From positions 129,732,708 to 129,796,707 of the forward strand of contig NC_080064.1 of NCBI RefSeq assembly GCF_949987535.1: DNA of 64,000 nt. The letters run 5' to 3'. The notes under the pieces were generated by a model. That model was not told where the DNA came from. It did no database searches and saw only the letters and a list, made by a program, of their open reading frames with translations. Source of the DNA: Balaenoptera acutorostrata (Eukaryota; Chordata; Mammalia; Artiodactyla; Balaenopteridae). Position 1 is the first letter of the stretch; each line of letters starts with the position of its first letter. The translations under genes were made by a program, and so were the position numbers. This document shows, in pieces, positions 22,411 to 35,109 of the stretch.

Positions 22411-25400
22411 CTAGGTTCCACATATATGCGTTAATATACGATATTTGTTTTTCTCTTTCTGACTTACTTCACTCTGTATGACAGTCTCTAGGTCTGTCCA
22501 CGTCTCTACAAATGACCCAATTTCACTCCTTTTTAAGGCTGAGTAATATTCTATTGTATATATGTACCACCACTTCTTTGTCCATTCGTCTGTCAGTGGG
22601 CATTTAGGTTGCTTCCATGACCTGGCTATTGTAAATAGTGCTGCAGTGAACATCGGGGTGCATGTGTCTTTTTGAATTATGGTTTTCTCTGGGTATATAC
22701 CCAGTAGTGGGATTGCTGGATCATATGGTAATTCTATTTTTGGCTTTTTAAGGAACTTCCATACTGTTCTCCATAGTGGCTGTATCAATTTACATTCCCA
22801 CCAACAGTGCAAGAGGGTTCCCTTTCCTCCACACCCTCTCCAGCATTTGTTGTTAGTAGATTTTCTGATGATGCCCATTCTAACTGGTGTGAGGTGATAC
22901 CTCATTGTAGTTTTGATTTGCATTTCTCTAATAATTAGTGATGTTGAGCATTCTTTCATGTGTTTGTTGGCAATCTGTATATCTTCTATAGAGAAATGTC
23001 TATTTAGGTCTTCTGCCCATTTTTGGATTGGGTTGTTTGTTTTTTTAATATTGAGCTGCAAGAGCTATTTATATATTTTGGAGATTAATCCTTTGTCTGT
23101 TGACTCATTTGCAAATATTTTCTCCCATTCTGAGGGTTGTCTCTTCATCTTGTTTGTAGTTTCCTTTGTTTTGCAAAAGCTTTTAAGTTTCATTAGGTCC
23201 CATTTGTTTATTTTTGTTTTTATTTCCATTACTCTAGGAGGCGGATCAAAAAAGATTTTGCTGTATTTATGTCAAAGAGTGTTTTTCCTATGTTTTCCTC
23301 TAAGAGTTTTAAAGTGCCTGGTCTTACATTTAGGTCTCTAACACATTTTGAGTTTATTTTTGTGTATGGTCTTAGGGAGAGTTCTAATTTCATTCTTTTA
23401 CATGTAGCTGTCCAGTTTTCCCAGCACCACTTATTGAAGAGACTGTCTTTTCTCCATTGTATATCCTTGCCTCCTTTATCATAGATTAGTTGACCATAGG
23501 TGCATGGGTTTATCTCTGGGCTTTCTATCCTGTTCCATTGATCTATATCTCTGTTTTTGGGCCAGTACCATATTGTCTTGATTACTGTAGCTTTGTAGTA
23601 TAGTCTGAAGTCAAGGAGTCTGATTCCTCCAGCTACGTTTTTTCCCTCAACACTGCTTTGGCAATTCGGGGTCTTTTGTGTCTCCATACAAATTTTAAGA
23701 TTTTTTGTTCTAGTTCCGTAAAAAATGTCATTGGTAATTTGATAGGGATTGCATTGAATCTGTAGATTGCTTTGGGTAGTATAGTCATTTTCACAATACT
23801 TATTCTTCCCATCCAAGACCATGGTATATCTCTCCATCTGTTGGTATCATCTTTAATTTCTTTCATCAGTATCTTATCATTTTATGTATACAGGTCTTTT
23901 TTCTCCCTAGGTAGGTTTATTCCTAGGTATTTTATTCTTTTTGTTGCAGTGGTAAATGGGAGTGTTTCCTTAATTTCTATTTCAGATTTTTCATCATTAG
24001 TGTATAGGAATGCAAGAGATTTCTATGCATTAATTTTGTATCCTGCAACTTTACCAAATTCATTGATTAGCTCTAGTAGTGTCTGGTGGCATCTTTAGGA
24101 TTCTCTATGTATAGTATCATGTCATCTGCAAACAGTGACAGTTTTACTTCTTCTTTTCCAATTTGTATTCCTTTTATTTCTTTTTCTTCTCTGATTGTGG
24201 TGGCTAGGACTTCCAAAACTATGTTGAATAATAGTGGTGAGAGTGGACATCCTTGTCTTGTTCCTGATCTTAGAGGAAATGCTTTCAGTTTTTCACCATT
24301 GAGAATGATGTTTGCTGTGGGTTTGTCATACATGGCCTTTATTATGTTGAGGTAAGTTCCCTCTATGCCCACTTCCTGGAGAGTTTTTGTCATAAATATG
24401 TGTTGAATTTTGTCAAAAGCTTTTTCTGCCTCTACTGAGATGATCATATGGTTTTTATTCTTCAATTTGTTAATATGATGTATCACATTGATTGATTTGC
24501 ATATATTGAAGAATCCTTGCATCCCTCAGATAAATCCCACTTGATCAGGGTGTATGATCCTTGTAATGTGTTGTTAGATTGTGTTTGCTAGTATTTTGTT
24601 GAGGATTTTTGCGTCTATATTCATCAGTGGTATTGGTCTGTAATTTTTTTTTGTAGTACCTTTGTCTGCGATTGGTATCAGGGTGATGGTGGCCTTATAG
24701 AATGAGTTTGGGAGTGCTCCTTCCTCTGCAATTTTGTGGAAGGGTTTGAGAAGGATGGGTGTTAGCTCTTCTCTAAATATTTCATAGAATTCACCTGTGA
24801 AGCCATCTGGTCCTGGACTTTTGTTTGTTGGAAGATTTTTAATCACAGTTTCAATTTCATTACTTGTGATTGGTCTGTTCATATTTTCTGTTTCTTCCTG
24901 GTTCAGTCTTGGAAGGTTATACCTTTTTAAGAATTTGTCCATTTATTCCAGGTTGTCCATTTTATTGGCATAGACTTGTTTGTAGTAATCTCTTAGGAGA
25001 CTTTGTACTTCTGTGGTGTCTGTTGTAACTTCTCCTTTATCATTTATAATTTTATTGATTTGAGTCCTCTCCCTCTTTTTCTTCATGAGTCTGGCTAATG
25101 GTTTCTCAATTTTGTTTATCTTCTCAAAGAACAAGATTTTAGGTTTATACATCTTTGCTATAGTTTTCTTTGTTTCTATTTCATTTATTTCTGCTCTGAT
25201 CTTTATGATTTCTTTCGTTCTACTAACTTGGGGTTTTGTTTTTTCTTCTTTCTCTAGTTCCTTTAGGTGTAAGGTTAGATTGTTCATTTGAGATTTTTCT
25301 TGTTTCTTGAGGCAGGCTTGTATTGCTATAAACTTCCCTCTTAGAACTGCTTTTGCTGCATCCCATATGTTTTGGATCGTCGTGTTTTCATTGTCATTTG

Positions 25401-26223
25401 TCTCTAGGTATTTTTTGATTTCCTCTTTGATTCCATCAGTGATCTCTTGATTATTTAGTAAAGTATTGTTTAGCCTCCATGTGTTTGTGCTTTTTACATT
25501 TTTTTCCCTGTAATTGATTTCTAATCTCATAGCATTGTGGTCAGAAAAGATGCTTGATATGATTTCAATTTTCTTTAATTTACTGAGGCTTGATTTGTGA
25601 CCCAAGATGTGATCTATACTGGAGAATGTTTTGTGTGCACTTGAGAAGAAAGTGTAATCTGCTGTTTTTGGATGGAATGTCCTATAAATATCAATTAAAT
25701 CTATCTGGTCTATTGTGTCATTTAAAGCTTCTGTTTCCTTATTTATTTTCATTTTGGATGATCTGTCCATTGGTGTAAGTGAGGTGTTAAAGTCCCTCAC
25801 TATTATTGTGTTACTGTCAATTTCCTCTTTTATAGCTGTTAGCAGTTGCCTTATGTATTGAGGTGCTCCTATGTTGGGTGCATATATATTTATAATTGTT
25901 ATATCTTCCTCTTGGATTGATCCCTTGATCATTATGTAGTGTCCTTCCTTGTCTCTTGTAACATTCTTTATTTTAAAGTCTATTTTATCTGATACGAGTA
26001 TAGCTACTCCAGCTTTCTTTTGATTTCCATTTGCATGGAATATCTTTTTCCATCCCCTCACTTTCAGTTTGTATGTGTCCCTAGGTCTAAAGTGGGTCTC
26101 TTGTAGACAGCATATATATGGGTCTTGTTTTTGTATCCATTCAGCAAGCCTGTGTCTTTTGGCTGGAGCATTTAATCCATTCACGTTTAAGGTAATTATC
26201 GATATGTATGTTCCTATGACCAT
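22411..26223 (-). pseudogene. L1 ORF2 (endonuclease-reverse transcriptase), broken
   Basis: The start codon is at 26221-26223. The first 426 codons are open and hold the AP-like endonuclease: LNVNGL, the catalytic QETH, then RDFNT where the family has GDFNT (Gly to Arg), SSIDHIL and SDHNAMR. A stop (24943-24945) lies directly before the ATG that opens the RT segment (24942 down to 24574). A second stop lies at 24574-24576. RT resumes in the same frame at 24522-24073, with the FADD box at 24121-24132. Frameshifts follow near 24073, 23640 and 23230. The C-terminal domain is open from 23061 to 22411, with CX3CX7HX4C intact. It cannot make a full protein. Confidence 0.95.
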
Positions 26224-26281
26224 TTTCTTAATTGTTTTGGGTTTGTTTTTGTAGGTCCTTTTCTTCTCTTGTGTTTCCCAC

Positions 26282-27161
26282 TTAGAGAAGTTCCTTTAGC
26301 ATTTGTTGTAGAGCTAGTTTGGTGGTGCTGAATTCTCTTAGCTTTTCCTTGTGTGGAAAGCTTTTGATTTCTCCATCGAATATGAATGATATCCTTGCCA
26401 GGTAGAGTAATCTTGGTTGTAGGTTCTTACCTTTCATCACTTTAAGTATATCATGCCACTCCCTTCTGGCTTGTAGAGTTTCTGCTGAGAAATCAGCTGT
26501 TAACTTTATGGGAGTTCCCTTTTATGTTATTGGTCATTTTTCCCTTGCTGCTTTCAGTAATTTTTCTTTGTCTTTAATTTTTGCCAATTTGATTACTATG
26601 TGTCTCGGCATGTTTCTCCTTGGGTTTATCCTGTGTGGGACTCTCTGCACTTCCTGGACTTGGGTGGCTATTTCCTTTACCATGTTAGGGAAGTTTTTGA
26701 CTATAATCTCTTCAAATATTTTCTTGGGTCCTTTCTCTCTCTCTTCTCCCTCTGGTACCCCTATAATGCAAATGTTGTTATGTTTAATGTTGTCCCAGAG
26801 GTCTCTTAGGCTATCTTCCTTTCTTTTCATTCTTTTTTTCTGTATTCTGTTCTGCAGCAGTGAATTCCACCATTCTGTCTTCCAGGTCACTTATCAGTTC
26901 GTCTGTCTCAGTTATTCTGCTATTGATTCATTCTAGTATATTTTTCATTTCAGTTTTTGTATTGTTTATTTCTGTTTGTTTGTTCTGTAATTCTTTTAGG
27001 TCTTTGTTAAACATTTCTTGCATCTTCTCGATCTTTGCCTCCATTCTTTTTCTGAGGTTCTGGATCATATTCACTATCATTTTCCTGAATTCTTTTTCTG
27101 GAAGTTTGCCAATCTCCACTTCACTTAGTTGTTTTTCTGGGGTTTTATCTTGTTCCTTCAT
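26282..27161 (-). pseudogene. L1 ORF1 (RNA-binding chaperone), broken
   Basis: ORF1 makes the trimeric RNA-binding protein of the L1 particle. The start codon is at 27159-27161. The charged N-terminal coiled-coil segment reads to a stop at 26928-26930. The frame then shifts and continues at 26890-26534 with the RRM region (NNICIIGVPEGEE) and the C-terminal domain start (PRHIVIKLAK, LLKAAREK). A further shift leads through QARREW to the stop at about 26282-26284. At roughly 293 codons it is shorter than the usual 330-340, which suggests a deletion in the coiled coil. Confidence 0.9.
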
Positions 27162-27275
27162 CTAGTGCATAGCCCTCTGCCTTTTCATCTTGTCTATTTT
27201 TCTGTGAATGTGGTTTTTGTTCCACAGGCTGCAGGATTGTATTTCTTCTTGCTTCTGCTCCTTTAGTAGGTAAAA

Positions 27276-27799
27276 CTTGATGTTCTACTTTTATAAGCAT
27301 CATAAGGCAATTATTTGTTTAAAGAAGGTAAATAAGAAGATAAAAGGATAAATTTTTTGTATAAAATACATAAATGTTCTGGCAAACCTAAACTGTAGAC
27401 TATACGAGGAAAATCTATAAGAATGCCAGAATGATTTTACTGCATTATCACAGAAAACCAAAACAACTCATATAAATGTAGCAACAATTTCAAGGTGGCT
27501 TCAGGGTACAAATACTATGCCTTAGGCCAATACTAAAATCCCATCATGCTTTGCTTTGTGGGCTTGAAAAAAACTCTGTGATGTGAATCTCTGAACAACA
27601 ATGTGTCTTCCTGGGGAGCTTTCTCCCTAAAGTAACACTATGTTAAATCTTTTCATGGAAATGATCATCCTTTGTTTATCTTTTGTGTAAATATAGATCT
27701 TCTTGTATCTCATCTGTTCCTGACTACTGATGTCAACCCCCCATTACTCAGGAATCCCGGGAGTGGAAAAGAACATCAACATGAGGCAGGGTCCTGGAT
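27276..27799. other. Unassigned AT-rich sequence
   Basis: No gene or named repeat. Begins right after the L1 target duplication. Confidence 0.5.
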
Positions 27800-28040
27800 A
27801 GCAGCCTTAGAATGTGTTGCACTGTCAGACTCAGGCAGACCTATGTTTGAGTCCTGGCTCTGACACTTCTGACATTTACTAGCGATATAAGCTTAGACAA
27901 ATTACTTAACCAATATAAGTCTCAGCCTCTTCATCTGTAAAATGGGGATAATGTTTCAGACGTAATAGTTCATAACTTAGATGAGATAATGCCTGTAAAG
28001 CCCTGAGAACAATAAATGTCAAGAAATGTTGGCTCTTGTC
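27800..28040 (+). mobile_element. MIR SINE (sense), nearly complete
   Basis: It shows 'gactcaggcagacctatgtttgagtcctggctctgacac', 'cttcatctgtaaaatggggataatg' and 'ctgtaaagccctgagaacaataaatgtcaagaaatg'. This is one of the best preserved MIRs in the window. Confidence 0.9.
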
Positions 28041-28129
28041 ATCTTCCTCATCCTGGCCAGCACAGAGCCCAAGAGGGAGCTCCTTACATTAGAGCCTAGT
28101 GCATCTAACACTTGTATTTTGCTCTTGAC

Positions 28130-28345
28130 AAAGAGCAAAAAGTCAAGTTGAGGGTGAGAGTGTGAGAAGAAGGTGAACATATCAGGGTGGAAGTATCAGC
28201 ACAAGCTAAGGGCCAGAGACATGAGAGAGCCCTGAGATGATTAGTATTGCTGGAGAATAAAGTGGGAGATGAATGAGGAGAAGTGCTGAGAGATGTCTGC
28301 AGAGGGCAGGGGCCAAAGTTATGAGAGCCAAGTATGCCTTCCCAA
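28130..28345 (-). mobile_element. Ancient LINE-2-like fragment
   Basis: It shows 'agccctgagatgattag', 'gtgggagatgaatgaggagaagtgctgag' and 'gcaggggccaaagttatgagagcc', similar to the old repeat family seen at 17750-18085. Orientation and family are uncertain. Confidence 0.35.
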
Positions 28346-29265
28346 GTGTCTGTATTTGGGATAGAATTTCTCTCCAAGAATGGGCAGTGCACATTTGGCC
28401 ACAATGTCACGTGTGCTCTCATATCACTCAGGAACATGAGAATGTGGACAGGCAAGAGAAGGAGGAACACCCAACAATTATGATTTCAATAAAGTAACAT
28501 TTATCCTCAGTTACAAACAAAAAGAGAATTTGTGGCATTTGCTTTTTTCTGCCTGATATTAGTTGATTTGGGTCATAAGTCTTAACACTGCCTTAAATGA
28601 GTACCATGCCCTCTAAGTTTCTAAAATTGCAAGGTAAGTGTTTAAGAAAGACAGATAAAAACAGAGGTTTTGTTCTTTTTGTTTTTTCTGAGCTTAACCT
28701 TAAGGGTGAAAAATAAATCTTCCTTCACATCTCCACACCCACACAGAACCCTGGGTTCCTACTATTACCAGGGCTGTGCTAGTCTGTGTTCTCATTGCAG
28801 GATGCAGCACTACATAATAACCTGTGAGTAACTTCACACTGAGGAGTTGTGTTTCAGACTTGGCTCTTGGAGCTCAGGAAAATAAAAGCAACTCATAGTC
28901 CCAAGCAGGATCTCCAGTTACTGGGAATGAGCAAACCTTGCTGAGAGAGAGGGGGAGGAAGGAGGCGTGTGAGTGCCAATCTGTAAGCAGCTCCAAGGTC
29001 ATGAGATTTCTCATTGCCTCCTCTCCTCTTCCTCCTTCATCTCCTGCTTCTCATGCATGATCTCAAGCCCCTATTCCATCACATGGTTAAAGGAGCAGCT
29101 ACAAAACAGGAACAGTCAAATCCTCATGAATTACTTTGTAAAATTTTTATTTACAAACTGATAATTTACATATTATCAGTTCTTATGAAATTTTTCCAAG
29201 GGCTCAAAAAAATCTGACAAGTGCTCTCTTTTCCCGTGGCAAATAGGTGGGAGTGTGTGGCAGAT
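28346..29265. other. Unassigned sequence
   Basis: About 0.9 kb with short open frames only. No repeat could be named. Confidence 0.5.
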
Positions 29266-29269
29266 CAAT

Positions 29270-29515
29270 GCCTAACACATAGTAAGCGCCTACTATAAGA
29301 CTTTATGCCCTGTTCTCTGTGCTTTATGTAGATGTCTTCTTTTAACCATCTTTACAACCCTAAACTACAATCGTGACCATTTTATGGATGAGAAAACTGA
29401 GGCACAGAAAAGTAAGAGGCTTTCCCAGGTCTCACAGATGGTAAGTAGTACAACCAAGATTTAAATCTTGGCAGTCTGTTACTAGAACCCGAAAACTTAC
29501 CACTATTATAAAACC
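29270..29515 (-). mobile_element. MIR SINE (antisense)
   Basis: It shows 'acatagtaagcgcctactataag', 'attttatggatgagaaaactgaggcacagaaaag' and 'gtaagtagtacaaccaagatttaaatcttggcagtctg'. It is well preserved. Confidence 0.85.
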
Positions 29516-29519
29516 TCCC

Positions 29520-30456
29520 AGAAGAAATACATCCATGAAATCTCCTAACTGTAGAAAATAGACCAAATTTTATCAAAGCCTCTTGAATGCATATTATTCA
29601 AATGGATAAAAGTGGTTTACTATGTCTTCCAGGATTCTTATTGAAACTCACCCTGGTATTTATATAGTGTTCAAAATAGATGTGAGAGGTTAAGAACAAG
29701 TGCCCATATAAGTGATGTGGTTACTGTTCCTATATACCAGTGCTCCAGCCCTAAATGTCTGAACTACTGGACTATTGTCCACTTTAACCTTGACCTTCCA
29801 GCCGCTCTTGTTCCTGACCCACCAAACTCCTCATCCTGGCCTGGCAAAATGCACCCTTCCCTGCTGACAAGCATGACCTAGTGTACTAAAAGTCGCAATG
29901 CTAAATATTCTTCTGTCCCCATTTTTTCAGCAAACAGATGACTATCAACTGCAGCATAATGCCCATGAGAAGGTTTGAAATTAAATGAGGGAAGGCTCTA
30001 AAGTGAATGTCAGAGAATTCTATGATACAGCACTGTTTCCAGAGCGCTCAGCATGGCACATTGCCCTGTAGAGCTGGGAATGCAGAAACAAAAGCCTCCA
30101 GTGTCACTTCCATTTGTAAGAAGACTGAATTAGTGTTGCTAGGAAACAAAGCCTAAATTTTCTATTAAATTTACTTTCAGCATATACGTCATACCTCTCC
30201 CAGCCTGAGTGAAACACAATAAAGGAAGAAAACTACAGTTCTTTTATTAAAATGCCTCAGATAATGTATTCCCCAGGTAAAGATAATCCATAGGAGGATA
30301 GATCTACACATATCTCATCATAAAAGTGATTCAGCTACACCCAGATTTTAGTATATGGTGGGGAAAACCACATAGGGTGACCATAGGAGCATATGATGTG
30401 GAAATTGCTCTAGACTTTATTCCTGTGGTCACAGTTGTGACCTAGAAGTCTCAAAG

Positions 30457-30494
<38 letters not shown>

Positions 30495-30830
30495 AACAAC
30501 AGAAGAGAGAGAGAAGATTGGAATGAATGTGGTAAGGGAGGAGGTCAGAAAGGTGAGTTGGGAAAGTGGAGAGGAAGAAAGCAAATTGTGGAACCAGCTC
30601 AGTAGTTAGGGATGAAGCTCAAGACTTTCAAAAGGGAGTTGACCAGTTGACTGATATTGTAAAACAAAAGGAGGAAATTGGTTGCTGGTTGAGTCAAACC
30701 AAACCAGGTGTCAAGAGACTATCTGGGGAAGGGATATAAATGTCACTTGGATGAAGCTGGGTCTGCACAGGTATGAGCTCCTCCTCCCTTTGCCAAAATG
30801 CTACCATCTTTAGAGAAAAAAAACCAAGCA
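29520..30830. other. Low-repeat region, no gene seen
   Basis: No coding region. Contains the (TA)15 palindrome listed separately. Confidence 0.5.
30457..30494. repeat. Perfect (TA)15 palindrome
   Basis: GAGA, then (TA)15, then TCTC: 38 bases that equal their own reverse complement. It is able to extrude as a cruciform and is expected to vary in length between individuals. Confidence 0.95.
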
Positions 30831-30834
30831 AGGG

Positions 30835-31240
30835 CTCTGCTGATTGCTCAGATGTGAGTGTGTGCACCCTTCTAGTGACTTGCCAAATCCTAGTCTTAAT
30901 TCATTACCAGTCCCAAGCATCTGTGAAGTCATACATGTTTCTCAAATATCCGCTCAAACCTCTTTCCCAGGAACAGCTACCCCAGCTCTTCAGACTAGAT
31001 TCAATCCATGTTATACACTCTCGAAGCCTGGCTGTCATTTTCTCCAAATCACTCACAAGAAATTACATAGCTCGAGGATTTTTTTCCTGTTTTTCCTTTA
31101 CTAAACTGTAAGCTCCTTGAGTGTAAAAAGTATGTTTGTTTCTACTTAGCATTATATTCCCAGTTCCTACATAGAGCCCAGCACATAGTAGGCGTTCACC
31201 TTAACTTGTTCAGTGAATGAATGGATGTATCCTAAACAGA
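30835..31240 (+). mobile_element. LINE-2 3' end (sense)
   Basis: The 3' part is clear: 'actgtaagctccttgagtgtaaaaag', 'cccagcacatagtaggcgttc' and the terminal 'tgaatgaatgga' repeats. The portion before about 31080 is more diverged. Confidence 0.75.
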
Positions 31241-32139
31241 TATGATCAGAAGGTAAACAAATCAACTCCATGGGGGAGTAAAGACAGCAAGCCTTCAAGG
31301 CCAACAGGAACCCACAGAATCACAAGTCAACTTCTGCCTGAACTTCCTTCCCAAGGAAACATATACTCCCAGACAGCAAAGCTCAGAAGTTGGACCAGAA
31401 AAAACCTGGATCCATGATGAGTTTTTGTCACAGCCTTATCTTCCACATACAATATCAGGGCTTGGCTTTTCTTGTATGACCATGAGAGGCTTTCAAAATG
31501 AGATTTTGAATAACTTCTTAGTGTCTTTTTGTGTACTGACTTCAGCCAAGGATCACTTGTATATCCTGGGACCGGAAAGATTTGGGCCTCATGAATAAAC
31601 AGCCTCTTGGATCAGGCACAGAAATCATCACAACAGTACTTAGCAATTTCCTAGCAGCTTACAATGGCTGTCCCTGCCAGGATGGAGAGATAGGATACAG
31701 TTTCCTCATCTACTTCAAGATTCTATGAATGTTGTTCCTCTTGAAAACAAGTAGCCAGAGGCGGAAAATAGTGACTACACAAGTTCTTCTGCAACTGCAG
31801 GAGAATTAAGAATTACATCCAGCTCCAGTGGGGAAGCAGCAGACCATGTTTCAAGACCCATTACATAGGCTGTTTGAGTCACATTATATTTAATCAAAAG
31901 CTGTTTTATTCATTTGTGCTGTTCCATCTGTAATATTAAAGTAAGGTGAGGAAAGTGTCAAGAAAAAAGGCTGTAGAAGATACCACAGAATACCCAAGAG
32001 CAAATTTATAAGACTGTACTAATAACTGTGTCTTCACCAATATCAGGAAAAGGAGCATGAAGAGAGGACTGCTCTGATGGATTCAGAAGCTATTGGAACT
32101 TTCCAAAGTAGAGAATTTCCTTAGAAGAAGCAGAAGGAA
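31241..32139. other. Unassigned sequence
   Basis: About 0.9 kb with no recognisable repeat or coding region. Confidence 0.5.
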
Positions 32140-32345
32140 GGTTATGAAACAGAGGAACTCAGACTTGAATACTGGTTTGGCCACTGAGCTGTGTGAACTT
32201 GGGCAAGTTACTCCTTCTTTTGGAGTCTCAGTTTGCTTATTTTAGAAATGGAGATAATAATAGCTGCCTTGTAGCACCATTTCAAGGTTAGAATTAATAT
32301 GCAGAGAGATGCCAGACTAGTGTCTGGCCCATAGGAAGTTCAATA
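32140..32345 (+). mobile_element. MIR SINE (sense)
   Basis: It shows 'gtgtgaacttgggcaagttactcc', 'gagtctcagtttgcttattttagaaatggagataataatagc' and 'gtctggcccataggaagttcaatag'. Confidence 0.85.
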
Positions 32346-32349
32346 GTTC

Positions 32350-33250
32350 AAACCTCTCTGAGTTGCCCTCCTCATTTCTCCATTTTTCCTTATCTCTCTG
32401 TCACCATCCTGGACCACACCACGTATCTTATATTCACGTTGCTTTTTTTCATGTAGCCTGCTGAACCTAGAGGTGTCATTTGCTTGACTTTAACTATCTA
32501 TGACAGTAATGACATGAATTGCATATTAACTCTACTTGTATGGCCCCATAGAATGAGTGAGCAAGAACAAAAGTGAGGGAGCTAGAGGGGAAGAGAATAA
32601 GAGAGCAAATGAGGACAAGCAAAGTCTGGAAACAGAAACCATATTTGATTATGTGCATTTGTCAGAGGCTCTGCCTGGTGCCTCTAAGGCCCAGGGACAT
32701 GTGATGATCAGGAATAAATACAGCTGAGATGGCACTGACATCTGCTTTCCTCTTGGCCCCTCTTCATGTTCATTCTCATTTTTCTTTCACTCCCCACTGT
32801 GTTCCTCCAGATTTATGAGGAGGAACATTTAATCCTCCTCTTTTATGATCCTAGCCTTTGAGCCTGCCCTAACCCTGCCTTCTTCCACTATCAGCTTGGT
32901 GAGCTTTGGTCCCTGGCTTCCATGTTTTTGCTCATCCTCAGTCTAGTAAAGAGTGATTCTCCTGTGTCCTCTGATTCCATCTGACCCCAGGATTTCCTCT
33001 GCAGTCTCCTTTCAATCGGGCCCATTTTGGCGTTCAATATCTTCCCTCTCTACCCCTCCTCAAAAGGTTTCCTAAATCCCAGACTGTCCCATGTAGTTCT
33101 TGGCCTCCATACTTTGTGGCTCTAGTTCTGTCTCCTGACTAGTTTATTCATTTTTCCTGTCTCCTTGAATCAGGAAGACCAGGAAAGTCTCTCGTTAGTG
33201 ATGTTTGCCTACTACAAGGCTAACTCTAACCTGCCAGAAGCCTGACTAAA
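32350..33250. other. Unassigned, partly pyrimidine-rich sequence
   Basis: 32740-33180 is C/T-rich and could be decayed LINE-2, but I see no diagnostic block. No open frame of note. Confidence 0.4.
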
Positions 33251-33251
33251 T

Positions 33252-33348
33252 GTGAGCCTTGAACTAGACACTGTGGGGGCTATCCAGGTATTAAGACCTG
33301 GACTCATGCCATCAAGGGAGTTACATATAACTGGCAGATAACATAGAC
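33252..33348 (-). mobile_element. Ancient LINE-2-like fragment (antisense)
   Basis: It shows 'actagacactgtgggggctatccagg' and 'ctcatgccatcaagggagttacat', the same order as the fragments at 17090, 17750 and 35110. Confidence 0.45.
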
Positions 33349-33349
33349 A

Positions 33350-34625
33350 TTTTGATGATATAAAGAAAACTGGCTACAAAAAGTCCCATATTGAATATAA
33401 TAATACTGTAGAATAGTGTTTATCTGGGAATGAAAACACCAGAAGTATTCAACAACAAAACGGTTGAATGTGGATCATTCCATATAGATCATTTTCGTGA
33501 TCACCCACTTTCAAAGTTATGCCAATATAATGAATAAAATATGATTTACTAAAGTACAGTGCATAGGAAAAATAAGATCTGCTCAGCTAAGAACCACCAG
33601 TCAGTGATTCCATACAGACCAGACCTGCTTGATACAGACTGAATGATGCAGAATGTAAGGTATAACTGCAAGGACATCATTCAAATCTTATCAGCAATTG
33701 ATAAATTGATAGTTCTTTATTTTTTGTATATTTCAAGAAGAGCACTAAGGCATTGAGTTTCAAGTAGAACACACCCACACACATATACACACATAAAACA
33801 TGCTAAAGCATTTTTTTTAAATTATTGTACTTTTTTAGAGTTAAATATTTAAATTTTCAGAATTATTCGAAACAAATCAAGCTGTTAACATTTTGAATAA
33901 TGGCACTTTTTCTGATGTAAACAAACAAGAGCTATTGATGAACTAAGGAAAGTCATATTATTCAAATAACTGAACTGGTAAATTAAGAAAGCACATCAAC
34001 CTTGCGTATTAGGTATTTGTAGGTAAGTAGTATTCATAGATCACCTGGCATGTGTGGAGGAGATTTTCAAAGGGGAATGCTTAATCAGAAATACAATGAC
34101 CTCAACTGGGCTCCCAGCTTGAATGGCTCAGGGTTTCTCCTTTTGTATCCTAACTGAAAGCCATGGTGATGAATAAAAATAAAGCCAGATAGTCTCTAAC
34201 TCTGTTGCCTATTTTTGTTCCCCTAGTTAAAATTTTCATGCTAGATAATATATTATCTCACATTCTGTACTTATTTTTTTAATTTCTAAGAAAGAGTGTA
34301 GAGGCATTCTTACTTTTTTCTTGATACTAGTCATACCTCCTCTGTGATTATGGTACAAATAAGCAAACGTACGCTATCTTTTCTTTAGTTTTGAAATAGA
34401 ATTGCATAATTAATTGGACTTTAATGCAAAAGAGCCAAATATTGTGGGAGGAAACATTCAGATTTGAAGTGTCTTTCAGGGAACTCAGATGGTTAGAATT
34501 ACGTAGAAGCATCTGGGATTTTTCATAGCCAGAAGATGATGTCAAAGATGAATGGTGTTCAAATATTTTGTTTCAACCTTGGAATCATGTGGCATCAAGT
34601 CAAATCATACAGAGAAGGACAAAAC
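33350..34625. other. Unassigned AT-rich sequence
   Basis: No gene and no named repeat. There is a short CA-rich stretch at about 33767-33800. Confidence 0.5.
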
Positions 34626-34629
34626 ATAA

Positions 34630-34790
34630 AACAACTCAAAGCAGAGCTATTGTGATCAAAAGAAAGGATAGATGGCTTGAGGCTGCAGGTACTTCTACCC
34701 TCATCGTCCCTAATAGCCCTGGAGGCACCTCTAAAGCAAATCTGGGGCTCCAGGGAGCACAAAGTGAAAGCCACTGCTTATTATGGGATG
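34630..34790 (+). mobile_element. Possible hAT-type DNA transposon fragment
   Basis: 'ctctaaagcaaatctggggctccagggagcacaaagtgaaagccactgc' resembles the end of a Charlie/MER-type element. It lies within the longest repeat-poor open frame of the window (34568-34957, 129 codons), which has no recognisable protein and is not called as a gene. Confidence 0.3.
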
Positions 34791-35109
34791 CAAATTTTTA
34801 TAGTCATGGAAGGAACATAATTGAGAAAAAACTAAAGAGAATATTACAAAGTGGTAAAACACATAAAATAAGCTTCAGGGACATTTATTTTAGAATTGGG
34901 CTTGATATAATGGAAGTAGTAAATATGAGGTTGATAAAATCTCTTACTATTCTCTGATTCAGAGTCTGTTTTCTGTTATCCTGCCAGAGACTCTGAAGTC
35001 AACAGATATAGTCACAGTGAGACAGAATATGAGGAAACTTAACTCTAGATATTACACGTAGTTTCACCCTTCCCAGCCCCATAGTCTAGGACCAGAAAAG
35101 CATTAGAAT

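Larger units (their letters stand above)
22195..27257 (-). mobile_element. Nearly full-length antisense L1 with target-site duplication
   Basis: Antisense L1 of 5.06 kb. It has a short remnant of 5' UTR (about 27162-27257), ORF1 (27161 down to about 26282), a 58-bp spacer, ORF2 (26223 down to 22411) and a 3' UTR ending in an A/T tail at 22195. An 18-bp duplication flanks it: CTCCTTAATTAGGTAAAA (22177-22194) and CTCCTTTAGTAGGTAAAA (27258-27275), identical at 16 of 18 positions. Its 3' UTR is shorter than that of the other copies and ends after 'aagaacttgctgtat' (reverse strand), so it belongs to a different subfamily. Open frames on the plus strand here are shadows. Confidence 0.97.

Noticed and set aside
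23772..27165. Plus-strand open frames of 60-142 codons
   Set aside because: These are shadows of the antisense L1 ORF1 and ORF2, with hydrophobic low-complexity translations.
34568..34957. 129-codon forward frame in repeat-poor DNA
   Set aside because: No recognised domain, no splice or promoter context, and part overlaps a likely hAT fragment. Length is compatible with chance in AT-rich DNA.
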